Below, piece by piece: positions 38,079 through 45,145 of a DNA stretch of 55,620 nt. Below the pieces are notes generated by a model that was given only the letters and a program-made list of their open reading frames with translations, had not been told where the DNA came from and ran no database searches. The stretch's first letter is position 1. Every line of letters starts with the position of its first letter. This DNA is from Giesbergeria sp. (GTDB lineage Bacteria > Pseudomonadota > Gammaproteobacteria > Burkholderiales > Burkholderiaceae_C), in NCBI RefSeq assembly GCF_028686475.1, contig NZ_JAQUCA010000021.1, forward strand, positions 1 through 55,620, written 5' to 3'. The translations under genes and the position numbers were made by a program.

Positions 38079-38774
38079 TTAGAACGGGATGCCGTCATCA
38101 TCAAACGGCGCGAACTCGGTTGAATAGGCCGGTGGTGCTGGCTGGGCAGCGGCTGGCGCTGGTGGGGCCATAGGCGGGGTAACAGGGGCCGGGGTAGGTG
38201 CTGGTGCCAGTGCAATAGAACGCGGCTTATTCGGGATGGCTTGATATTGCGGCGATTCGCTAATCTGCTGTTGCAGGCGGCTTCCCAGTTGGGCGAATAA
38301 CTCCCAGTCTGGCGCGCTCAAATCAAAATGCTGCAAAGGCAGTTCACCAGCCGGGGCCGCCATACCGCGCGGGAGCTTGGATGCGCTGGCGATATTGGCG
38401 TAAGTCTTGCCATCTTTACCGGTATTGACCACGCTCAAAAAGCACGGTTGCCCCAGCACCACGGCCAAATCGAACCGGCGGATTTCCTCAGCAGTGAAGT
38501 CCCGTCCGCGCCAACCTTGCAGGAAGCCACGCAGCGCGCTTTTTTCATGCTTGGACAGGGTAAAGCGCTTAGACACCACGAAGGGCGTGCCATCGTTGCG
38601 CCGGGTCTCTGGGTCAAGGATTTCAAAGGACACCAGCACTTTATGGGCCGCTTTGGCCTCGCCCTCATAGGTGCTAGTTTGCGTACCAAGGTCAATCAAG
38701 CCCACGCATTTGGCCGGGTAGGTGCCAGCCTCGATAGGGGTGTAGTCGGTCTGGGTGCTGTCAGGGATAAGCAT
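38079..38774 (-). CDS. phage-type single-stranded DNA-binding protein
   Basis: A 231-residue protein: an N-terminal beta-rich domain (residues about 10-150, YTPIEAGTYPAKCVGLIDLG ... VSFEILDPETR), a helical stretch, a Pro/Ala linker, and an acidic tip FDDDGIPF. The tip copies the DDDIPF tail by which host SSB recruits partners, with one Gly inserted. The N-domain resembles phage replication-associated ssDNA-binding proteins (DUF669-like). First gene after the putative origin; heads the operon with the exonuclease and resolvase. Confidence 0.7.
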   Translation of the reverse strand: MLIPDSTQTDYTPIEAGTYPAKCVGLIDLGTQTSTYEGEAKAAHKVLVSFEILDPETRRNDGTPFVVSKRFTLSKHEKSALRGFLQGWRGRDFTAEEIRRFDLAVVLGQPCFLSVVNTGKDGKTYANIASASKLPRGMAAPAGELPLQHFDLSAPDWELFAQLGSRLQQQISESPQYQAIPNKPRSIALAPAPTPAPVTPPMAPPAPAAAQPAPPAYSTEFAPFDDDGIPF

Positions 38775-38810
38775 AAAAAGCCTTTTTGATAGATTGAAAA
38801 GTTATAGATT

Positions 38811-38850
38811 CGGTCGTTCTTCGGTCTTTGATAGCGGTCTTTTTTCGGTC
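38811..38850 (+). repeat. helically phased CGGTC repeats
   Basis: CGGTC(G/T)T occurs at 38811, 38822, 38835 and 38846, spaced 11, 13 and 11 bp. The array lies about 40 nt upstream of the SSB-like gene. Could be regulator or initiator sites on one face of the helix. Confidence 0.5.
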
Positions 38851-38940
38851 TTGGGTGGGGGGCTGGCGCTGGGTGTCAGGCAGCGCCAGCAAAGGGGGGG
38901 GATTGCTATGCTTTTTGTAGCTGCAATGCCTTATCTATCA

Positions 38941-39065
38941 AGGAATTCCACGCATTCCATTCTTTTCCATTGGAATAAAATGGAATTGTGGAAAATTCCA
39001 TTCCATTCCACTCCCCCTATAGGGAGTGGAATAGTGGAATCCAGTGGAAAAAAAAGATGGAATGA
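38941..39065. repeat. GGAAT/ATTCC array with 11-bp stem: candidate origin of the element
   Basis: Eleven GGAAT or ATTCC pentamers in 125 bp, in both orientations, around a hairpin ATTCCACTCCC-CCTATA-GGGAGTGGAAT (39005-39032). It ends at the primase-helicase stop codon. P4 and PICI satellites place iteron arrays next to their primase-helicase gene. With the phased CGGTC repeats it fills the 293-nt gap 38775-39067. Confidence 0.55.
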
Positions 39066-39067
39066 AG

Positions 39068-41017
39068 TCACCGGGCACTCCCAGCGATGGAAACCATGCC
39101 AGCAACGTCCCAAACCACTTGGGCCGAAGCCAGCTTCTTAACGGCGTTGTAGATGCCGGAACTGCTGTACCGGCCTTCAAAGTGCTCTACCAATTCCTTC
39201 TTTTTGAGGCCAGTCTTGCGGGTGGCTAAAAATTCCACGATGGCCCCCTCCACTTCGCCCATGCGCTTGCCAGTGGGCTTGTCTGGTGCATCGGTGGGCA
39301 CTACCACGCACGACGTGGCCTGTTCTCCCCACTTGGTAAGCCCCAGCGTTACCCGCTCTAGGGTGAACCCAATGCGCTCTCCCTTGGTGCTTAAATCCCG
39401 TTGCTTGGTGGCTTCGGCACAGCGGCCTGTGGGTGCGTCCGTCACCTCTATCTCGGTGTCCACAGCAGCGCGGATACCTGACCAACCACGGGCACCAGCG
39501 GCGGCGGCTTTGCCACTGTGGTGAATCATGAGGAAGTGCGCGCCAGTAGCGCGGCGAATGCGGTCAAAGCGTTGCACCACTAGGCCCATATCCTGCCCAC
39601 TGTTTTCGTTGGCACCAGCGGACAGCCGCGCCAGTGTGTCGCCCACAATCAGGCGCACGGGCTGGCCTGCAAGGCGCTCTAGGTGCTTTGCCGCGTCAAT
39701 CAGGGCCACCGTATCCACATCATCGGAAAACAGGTCTAGCGGGCTTTGCACGATGGCGAAGTGTGGAACCTTGCATCGGTGGTGCTGCTGGTAGGCTTGC
39801 AGTCGCCCACGCACAGAACCGGGCGATTCGCTGGCCACGTACATCACCAGCCCCTGCTCTACCTTGCGGCCATGCCATTCCACGCCACGGGCCACAGCAC
39901 AGGCAAGGTCGATAGCAAAGAAGGTTTTGCCGCTGTTGCTGTCGCCGTACAGCATGGAACCATCGCCCACCGTGAGTAGCCCTTGTACCAGCTCATCGGG
40001 CGGGTTGTAGGTGTCTCCCAGTTGGTCGGCAAAGACAATGCCAAGGGGTAGGCGTTCCGGGGCTTCTACGGGGGCTGTAGCGGCCTCTAGGATGGCGGCC
40101 AAGGCCACAGCACCGGGCACGCTTTCATCCTGCCAAACGTCCCATGCGTCATAGTTGGCTGGCTTGCCTTCAGGCATCTTTGCCACGGCGCAACCCAGTT
40201 CCAAGGCCACCTTGTCGGCTTCGGCTTCCTTGCCAGCATCGGGCACCAGCACAGGCCTGGCACCGGGGCACATAGTCTGCACAGCGCCAGCGGCTTTGCC
40301 CATGTTGCCCACGCCAAAGGCCACCACGGCGGCATGGCCTGTCTCGATAAAGCACGCCCACGCCGCGCCGATACCCTCGCACACATAGGCGGGCTGGCCT
40401 GCCACCAGTTGCCCAACCACATGCACCCCAGCCATAGGACAGCCGGGCAGGTTCATCTTGGGGCCGGTGGGCGGGATGGCTTGCAGCGATAGCAGCGCAC
40501 CATCGGGGCCACGTACAGGCACCAGCAATGCACCGGCCATGCTGTGCCCTCCAATGCGTAGCGCGTCGGTATCGGGTAGCACGCGCAAGCCAGCAAGGGC
40601 GGGGCCGTCGCTGATTTCCTTTTTGGCGCAGTAAGGGTGCTGGGCTGTGGCTGGCGCTGCACGCTCCCAGACTTCAGCAGGGGCCATGCCGGGGCGCAGC
40701 GGCTTCGGGGTAGGCATGGGTAGCGGCGCGGCCTTTGCGGGCCGTGGTGGACTTGTTTTGCCATCGCGCCAGCCGTGTTGCTTGGCAATGTCGAACAGGG
40801 TTGCAGCGCCCCTGCCTTTGCCGGGCTTAATGGATTTCCACAGGTCACGGGCAGCCGCTTGGGTGTAGGTGTCGCCGTGGCTACTCCATTGGTCGAAGCT
40901 GTCGAAGCTGATTCCGGCAGCATGGGCACCCATAGCCACCTTCACCCAGTCCTCACGGGGCACGTTGGGGCTGATGGCTTGCAGGGCGCTGTGGGCGCGG
41001 TCGAGTTCGTTTGTCAT
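39068..41017 (-). CDS. PriCT-2/Toprim/RecA-like primase-helicase
   Basis: A 649-residue replication protein in four parts. PriCT-2 occupies about 1-90 (ALQAISPNVPREDWVKVAMGAHAAG...FDQWS). A Toprim domain spans about 185-310 with Glu in AYVCEGIGAAWACF and acidic residues in VLVPDAGKEAEAD. A RepA/AAA_25 helicase core spans about 340-560, with Walker A YGDSNSGKTFFAIDLA, Walker B VRLIVGDTLARLSAG and His sensor MIHHSGK. A winged-helix C-terminus (KKELVEHFEGRYSSSGIYNAVKKL) completes it. This fits a satellite/plasmid replicase acting with the upstream repeats. Overlaps the 127-aa gene by 4 nt. Confidence 0.88.
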   Translation of the reverse strand: MTNELDRAHSALQAISPNVPREDWVKVAMGAHAAGISFDSFDQWSSHGDTYTQAAARDLWKSIKPGKGRGAATLFDIAKQHGWRDGKTSPPRPAKAAPLPMPTPKPLRPGMAPAEVWERAAPATAQHPYCAKKEISDGPALAGLRVLPDTDALRIGGHSMAGALLVPVRGPDGALLSLQAIPPTGPKMNLPGCPMAGVHVVGQLVAGQPAYVCEGIGAAWACFIETGHAAVVAFGVGNMGKAAGAVQTMCPGARPVLVPDAGKEAEADKVALELGCAVAKMPEGKPANYDAWDVWQDESVPGAVALAAILEAATAPVEAPERLPLGIVFADQLGDTYNPPDELVQGLLTVGDGSMLYGDSNSGKTFFAIDLACAVARGVEWHGRKVEQGLVMYVASESPGSVRGRLQAYQQHHRCKVPHFAIVQSPLDLFSDDVDTVALIDAAKHLERLAGQPVRLIVGDTLARLSAGANENSGQDMGLVVQRFDRIRRATGAHFLMIHHSGKAAAAGARGWSGIRAAVDTEIEVTDAPTGRCAEATKQRDLSTKGERIGFTLERVTLGLTKWGEQATSCVVVPTDAPDKPTGKRMGEVEGAIVEFLATRKTGLKKKELVEHFEGRYSSSGIYNAVKKLASAQVVWDVAGMVSIAGSAR

Positions 41018-41397
41018 GCCGCTTCGCCTCGTTTGGCAGCTTTTTCAGCGGCCTGTATAGCGGCAATATGTTCGGCACGTTCGAGGCGGCGGGTGTGGCC
41101 GGGGTCTGCGCCAGTGGCGTACATCTCAGCAAAGTCTGCACAGCAAGCCAGTGCATTGAGTAACCCCGTCACAGTAGCGGTTGACAGCGCCAGCACTTCG
41201 CCATCCATCTCCATATCTGTCTCACGCTGCTGCAAGATAGTGACGATGGAACGGATACCCTCGTGGGCGGTACTAATGCGTGCCAGCGCCATTTCACCCA
41301 CCAGTACAGCCGCTTCATTACGCTGGGGTTCGTAGGGTGAGTAATCGGGCACGGAGGCATTGCGGCCTTTGGGGTCTTTCAGGCAAAAGTTACTCAT
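41014..41397 (-). CDS. hypothetical protein of the island (127 aa)
   Basis: A mostly helical protein (MSNFCLKDPKGRNASVPDYSPYEPQRNEAAVLVGEMALARISTAHEGIRSIVTILQQRE...) with a long amphipathic central region and a basic C-terminus (RLERAEHIAAIQAAEKAAKRGE). No recognised domain. It overlaps its neighbours by 4 nt on both sides, so it is part of one polycistronic message. Confidence 0.6.
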   Translation of the reverse strand: MSNFCLKDPKGRNASVPDYSPYEPQRNEAAVLVGEMALARISTAHEGIRSIVTILQQRETDMEMDGEVLALSTATVTGLLNALACCADFAEMYATGADPGHTRRLERAEHIAAIQAAEKAAKRGEAA

Positions 41398-41609
41398 GCT
41401 GCCACCTCCAAAGCGTCCGCTTGGGCCACCAGTGCAGCGGCCAATTGGCGGGCTTGGTCTGCGCTCAATTCAATGCCGAAGCTGGCCCATGCGGCGCGGT
41501 CGTAAAACCGCATATCAATGCAGCGGTTAGGAAACACCATAGAGGGTGCAACGGTCAATACACTGTTGGATGCCAGCTCGATAGTGGTGGGGGTGTTGTT
41601 AGACAGCAT
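41394..41609 (-). CDS. small hypothetical protein of the island (71 aa)
   Basis: MLSNNTPTTIELASNSVLTVAPSMVF... ending ELSADQARQLAAALVAQADALEVAA, with a beta-like first half and an Ala-rich C-terminal helix. The frame is open further upstream, but that part is antisense-like. ATG 41609 overlaps the end of the Ash-like gene by 11 nt. Function unknown. Confidence 0.55.
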   Translation of the reverse strand: MLSNNTPTTIELASNSVLTVAPSMVFPNRCIDMRFYDRAAWASFGIELSADQARQLAAALVAQADALEVAA

Positions 41610-42093
41610 GGGCCACCTCCACACGCTCAAATGCTGCCAACTGGCGCAGCGCAGACAAGGCTTGAACGCATTTGCGTTTGGCCCCAGCATGGTTGTGGCG
41701 ATTGGCGTAGAACTTGGCCATAGCCAACGCGTTGACGGCTTCGCCATGCAAAGCAACGGGGTCGAGGTGGGGTTTGACCAAGGCGGTCTTGGATGCGGGC
41801 GCAGTGTGGCCCTTGGGGATAGCGTTAGCCAAGATAGGCTCCTTCGGAACAGGTGGTAAACCTGCCGCCATCGCTTCCAAACGATGGTGGCAGACTGTGC
41901 AGGGTTGGAAGACCGGCCGAAGGAACCGGCGCACCTTTGCAGATGCCCCCACACAGCCCACCAAAAAGGATAGCTGTGCGTGCCACACGCAGCATGTGGA
42001 CGTAAAAAAGCCGCTCTCCAAACTGGGCGCGGCTACTGCGCCTTCGGTAATCGGGCTTCCAAACCCGTGATGCTTGTTGGCATCGGTGGTCAT
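41599..42093 (-). CDS. Ash-like protein of P4-type elements
   Basis: A 164-residue frame from ATG 42093. The first part (GSPITEGAVAAPSLESGFFTSTCC...FLVGCVG..AKVRRFLRPVFQPCTVCHHRLEAMAAGLPPVPKEPI) follows the pattern of Ash/Icd-like proteins found beside primases of P4-like elements. The second half (ALVKPHLDPVALHGEAVNALAMAKFYANRHNHAGAKRKCVQALSAL) is helical and island-specific. A similar core is found at 18623-18907. An upstream ATG (42261) is possible. Role in phage interference or cell-division inhibition is only by family analogy. Confidence 0.5.
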   Translation of the reverse strand: MTTDANKHHGFGSPITEGAVAAPSLESGFFTSTCCVWHAQLSFLVGCVGASAKVRRFLRPVFQPCTVCHHRLEAMAAGLPPVPKEPILANAIPKGHTAPASKTALVKPHLDPVALHGEAVNALAMAKFYANRHNHAGAKRKCVQALSALRQLAAFERVEVAHAV

Positions 42094-42211
42094 TGTGCCA
42101 CAGCGCGGCGCGGCGGTGCAAGTCAGCGCCAGCCCTAAGGTGGCTTGGGCCATCATTTGGCGGCCTTCCACTGGCGCAAGCGCAGCACCAAATACACGAT
42201 GGCGGCCACCA

Positions 42212-42400
42212 TTACTGTGCCCCCACGGGGCTAGGCTTACCGGTGGCCAGAGTGGCTTCAATGCGTAGCAAAACGGCCTCGAGGCGCTTCAATACTTCGG
42301 TTTGGTCGTGTTGGTAAAGGTGAACGTCTTGAATGCCCTCCTTCACTTGCATGAGGGTCTGTTCTACGTCTTCTTGGTGGGCAGTGGTGGCTTGGCTCAT
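42212..42400 (-). CDS. small coiled-coil protein of the island (62 aa)
   Basis: MSQATTAHQEDVEQTLMQVKEGIQDVHLYQHDQTEVLKRLEAVLLRIEATL... is a nearly continuous helix with heptad leucines/valines, likely a coiled coil. ATG overlaps the alpA stop by 4 nt. Unknown function. Confidence 0.55.
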   Translation of the reverse strand: MSQATTAHQEDVEQTLMQVKEGIQDVHLYQHDQTEVLKRLEAVLLRIEATLATGKPSPVGAQ

Positions 42401-42642
42401 GCGGCACCTCCAATGGCTTGCTGTGCCAGCCAGCGGCGAACGTCACCAACGCGCCATGCGGTTACGCGCTCAGAAAGTTTCGCTGGGGAGGGAAATTGGC
42501 CAGACTTGACCTTGCGCCAAAGTGTGTTGGCACTGAAAGGCAGCAAGGCCGGGCCGGGGCGCTTGGAGTCGGTCACCAGTTGCGATTGACGGATAAAAGC
42601 GCTGTCTGGCAGTTGGTCAAATGCTGGGGTATTGGCTGGCAT
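42397..42642 (-). CDS. AlpA-family transcriptional regulator/excisionase
   Basis: An 81-residue MerR-like winged-helix protein: DSAFIRQSQLV...LLPFSANTLWRKVKSGQFPSPAKLSERVTAWRVGDVRRWLAQQ matches AlpA proteins, which activate or excise P4-like elements. ATG 42642 (MPANTPAF) is the plausible start; the longer frame reads through the inverted repeat at 42697-42744. First gene of the replication operon. Confidence 0.82.
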   Translation of the reverse strand: MPANTPAFDQLPDSAFIRQSQLVTDSKRPGPALLPFSANTLWRKVKSGQFPSPAKLSERVTAWRVGDVRRWLAQQAIGGAA

Positions 42643-42696
42643 GTTGTGCAGTCCTGTGGATGGAATGCACGCATTTTTTCGGGTTTGTTGCGGTAA

Positions 42697-42744
42697 GTCT
42701 ATGTACGAATTCGGGCCAAAAAAGGGCCAATTTTGTACATAGAC
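42697..42744. promoter_or_regulatory. 48-bp inverted repeat upstream of alpA
   Basis: GTCTATGTAC (42697-42706) and GTACATAGAC (42735-42744) are exact inverse complements. Inside are AATT/AATT and GGCC/GGCC pairs around an A-rich loop. It sits between the stop of the 195-aa gene and the alpA start, a good position for an operator or autoregulatory site. It lacks a terminal T-run, so a terminator is less likely. Confidence 0.55.
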
Positions 42745-42752
42745 AAAGCGGC

Positions 42753-43340
42753 TCAAAGGCTGTAGCCAGCATCTCGGAAACTTGGGCGGACGTGCTCCAT
42801 GAAATATCGGTGTGCTTTGTCCGAGTATGGAACGCCAGCCGCTTTGAATACAGCCTCGCAAATCTTGCGGAAAACCCCTGTGTGTGTTGGCACGATGCCA
42901 GCGGGCATTACCTCAGAGGCTATGCAGCGGATAAAGTCAGCCTGCCTGTGGATTAGTTTTGCCGCGCCAGCCTTGCCACTGCTTGGTATTCTTTCAATTG
43001 CGCGGGAGGCTGCTATCGTGATTCGTGGAACAACATATCCACCAAGGTCTAGCTCTCTGGCTGGTGTGCCTGTGTCCAGCATATCGTCATAGCTGAAAAA
43101 CTCAGAATCCAAAGCCAAGCGGTCTTCAAATTCCAAGCCATCTATGGCATTTTTTAATTTATCGGCCAGTTCGCTGATTTTCTGCAAGGAACGCACCCTA
43201 GCTGTTTCCGTTGGTGTCGCTGGGCGTATTTCCTCTTTCCAGCGTTTTAAGAATTCGGCTTGCCTTATCAGCCCATTAGCCACGGACTCAGTAATGCGGC
43301 TATCGGCGCATATTTTTCGCAGGCTGTCTGCACAATCCAT
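42753..43340 (-). CDS. unknown cargo protein of the island (195 aa)
   Basis: MDCADSLRKICADSRITESVANGLIRQAEFLKRWKEEIRPATPTE... A soluble, mainly helical protein with no recognised motif, rather more AT-rich than the replication genes. It lies between the integrase and alpA, a usual place for variable cargo in satellites. ATG 43340 is preceded by GGGGGAA; the frame extends to 43385 without a better start. No toxin, nuclease or methylase motif is evident. Confidence 0.6.
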   Translation of the reverse strand: MDCADSLRKICADSRITESVANGLIRQAEFLKRWKEEIRPATPTETARVRSLQKISELADKLKNAIDGLEFEDRLALDSEFFSYDDMLDTGTPARELDLGGYVVPRITIAASRAIERIPSSGKAGAAKLIHRQADFIRCIASEVMPAGIVPTHTGVFRKICEAVFKAAGVPYSDKAHRYFMEHVRPSFRDAGYSL

Positions 43341-43372
43341 ACTTCCCCCTGTATGCCCCCTGAAAACAAGAA

Positions 43373-43440
43373 AGCGCCCCAACACCGGACAGGGGGTTCC
43401 GGTATAGCCATCGGGTAATTAGTCCGAGGCTTGGGGCGCT
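43373..43440 (-). other. 68-nt three-way-junction fold
   Basis: P1: AGCGCCCCAA (43373-43382) with TTGGGGCGCT (43431-43440), 10 perfect pairs. P2: ACCGGA (43384-43389) with TCCGGT (43398-43403). P3: GCC-A-TCGG (43407-43414) with CCGAGGC (43424-43430). Nearly every base is in a stem. It lies between the integrase stop and the 195-aa gene; on the minus strand TTTCTTGTTTT follows, so it may be an elaborate terminator, a structured RNA or a folded DNA site. Confidence 0.55.
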
Positions 43441-43479
43441 GGGGTCTATTGTGGCATGGCCGGGCTGGCGCTGTGGTGG

Positions 43480-44703
43480 TTATGCCGCCTTGCTGTGCAG
43501 TTGGATGATGTCTGCGCCAGTGCGTAGCCGGTCTAGGTAGTCTGCCCACCGTTGCATCATGGTGCGTCGGGCCGGTAGGTGGGCGGTGCGGTTGTAGGCG
43601 CGGCCATTGGCATCCTTTACCGTGTGCGCTAACTGGTGTTCTATCAAATCAACCCGTTCACCTAGCACCTCATCCAAGATGGTACGGGCGGTGGCACGGA
43701 AGCCGTGGGCAGTCTGTACGGTGCTGGGGTAGCCCATAGCGCGCAAGGCTTGGGCCACCGTGCTTTCACTCATGGGCCTATCTGCTTTGGCGCTGGTGCT
43801 GAAGACGCAAGGGCCATGCCCTGTAAGGCTGTGCAGTTCGCGCAACATCGCCACGGCTTGGGCTGGCAAGGGCACGATATGGTCGTTCCGCATTTTCATT
43901 TTGTCCGCTGGTATGGCCCATGTTGCGCTGTCGAGGTCAATTTCTGACCATTGGGCACGGCGCAGTTCACCGGGGCGCACCAGTAGCAGCGGCGATAGTT
44001 TCAAGGCCACCACCGTGCAAGGATGGCCGTTGTAGGCGTGCATGGCGCGCAACAAGGCACCCAGCGCCAGCGGGTCAGTGATAGCGGGATGGTGGTGTAT
44101 CTTGGCTCGGGGCATGGTGGCACGCATACCAACAGTTGCGTCCCGCTCTACCAAGCCACGGCCTATAGCGTAGGCAAACACCAGTTCGCAGGCTTTGCCG
44201 ATACGCTGGGCGGTGTCGGTTACACCACGGGCAGTTACCTTATCCAGCATAGCGCGCATGGTGGGTGGCTTGATAGAGGCAATGGGCAACCGGCCTATCT
44301 CTGGGAAAACGTCAATCTGCAAGCGGCGCTCTATCCGCGCTGCTGTGGCTGGCGTGCGTTTGTGGGCAGTAGCCTTTAGCCATGCCAGTGCCACAGCTTC
44401 AAAGGTGTGCTGTGCAGCGCTGGTGCTGGCTTGCTTGGCTTCGCGTTTGGCGGTGCTGGGGTCTATGCCTTGGGCCAATTGGGCCTTGGCAGTATCACGC
44501 GCCTTGCGTGCTTGCACCAGCGATAGCGCCGGATAGATGCCGATATACAGCGTCTTCTGTTTGCCGTGGATACGGTAGGCCATGCGCCAATACTTGCCTT
44601 GGGCCTTGATATGCAGGTACAGCCCTCCGCCATCGCTGTGTTTGTCGCCAGCCGGTTTGCCGCTGTGCTTTGCGTTCTTGATAAAGGTGTCGGTCAGTGC
44701 CAC
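43480..44703 (-). CDS. int: P4-type tyrosine integrase
   Basis: A 407-residue tyrosine recombinase. Residues 1-95 are the DUF4102-type arm-binding domain (SDGGGLYLHIKAQGKYWRMAYRIHGKQKTLYIGIYPALSL), about 100-190 the core-binding domain, and the rest catalytic: Arg in LVRPGELRRAQW, Lys in ADKMKMRNDHIV, His-x-x-Arg in AHGFRATART, His in EHQLAHTV, Tyr in RAYNRTAHL. The start is GTG 44703. It adjoins the tRNA-Thr into which the element is inserted, the normal layout for this family. Confidence 0.94.
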   Translation of the reverse strand: MALTDTFIKNAKHSGKPAGDKHSDGGGLYLHIKAQGKYWRMAYRIHGKQKTLYIGIYPALSLVQARKARDTAKAQLAQGIDPSTAKREAKQASTSAAQHTFEAVALAWLKATAHKRTPATAARIERRLQIDVFPEIGRLPIASIKPPTMRAMLDKVTARGVTDTAQRIGKACELVFAYAIGRGLVERDATVGMRATMPRAKIHHHPAITDPLALGALLRAMHAYNGHPCTVVALKLSPLLLVRPGELRRAQWSEIDLDSATWAIPADKMKMRNDHIVPLPAQAVAMLRELHSLTGHGPCVFSTSAKADRPMSESTVAQALRAMGYPSTVQTAHGFRATARTILDEVLGERVDLIEHQLAHTVKDANGRAYNRTAHLPARRTMMQRWADYLDRLRTGADIIQLHSKAA

Positions 44704-44755
44704 GGTGCATCCCCTGTTGGTGCCTGTTGGTGCTATTGGTTAGAAACCAACAAAA

Positions 44756-44769
44756 GAACCAACAAAAAG
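44756..44769 (+). repeat. possible integrase arm-type sites, tRNA-proximal end
   Basis: GAACCAACAAAAAG, identical to 35226-35239; a second AACCAACAAAAG lies just before it (44744-44755). Located between the integrase start and the tRNA. Confidence 0.5.
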
Positions 44770-44808
44770 GCGGGATGCCATGATGGCTTATGACACGATG
44801 CAAGGCAA

Positions 44809-44846
44809 CAAAAAAGCCCCTTTGCCTATGGAGAGAGGGGCTTTTG
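44809..44846 (-). terminator. terminator of the tRNA-Gly/tRNA-Thr transcript
   Basis: AAAAGCCCCT pairs with AGGGGCTTTT; on the minus strand the second arm is followed by TTTTTTG. As it lies within the element it replaces whatever terminator followed tRNA-Thr before integration. Confidence 0.8.
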
Positions 44847-44877
44847 ATATGGCCTGAATTGGCCTGAAATTGTCCTT

Positions 44878-44952
<75 letters not shown>

Positions 44953-44976
44953 GGTTTGCACGCAAAAGGAAAAAAC

Positions 44977-45052
44977 TGGAGCGGGATAAGAGGCTCGAAC
45001 TCTCGACCTATACCTTGGCAAGGTATCGCTCTACCAACTGAGCTAATCCCGC
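44977..45052 (-). tRNA. tRNA-Gly (GCC)
   Basis: 76 nt on the minus strand with encoded CCA. Acceptor GCGGGAT, anticodon arm ATACC-TTGCCAA-GGTAT with anticodon GCC, T-arm GAGAG-TTCGAGC-CTCTT. It lies 24 nt upstream of tRNA-Thr in the same transcript. Confidence 0.96.
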
Positions 45053-45145
45053 AGATGACGATTTTTTGAAAATCGTGCGCTTACCGAAGTAAGACCAAAA
45101 TTATAGTCCGAAAAAACAGTCCTAAAGGCACAGGCTCAAAATTTT

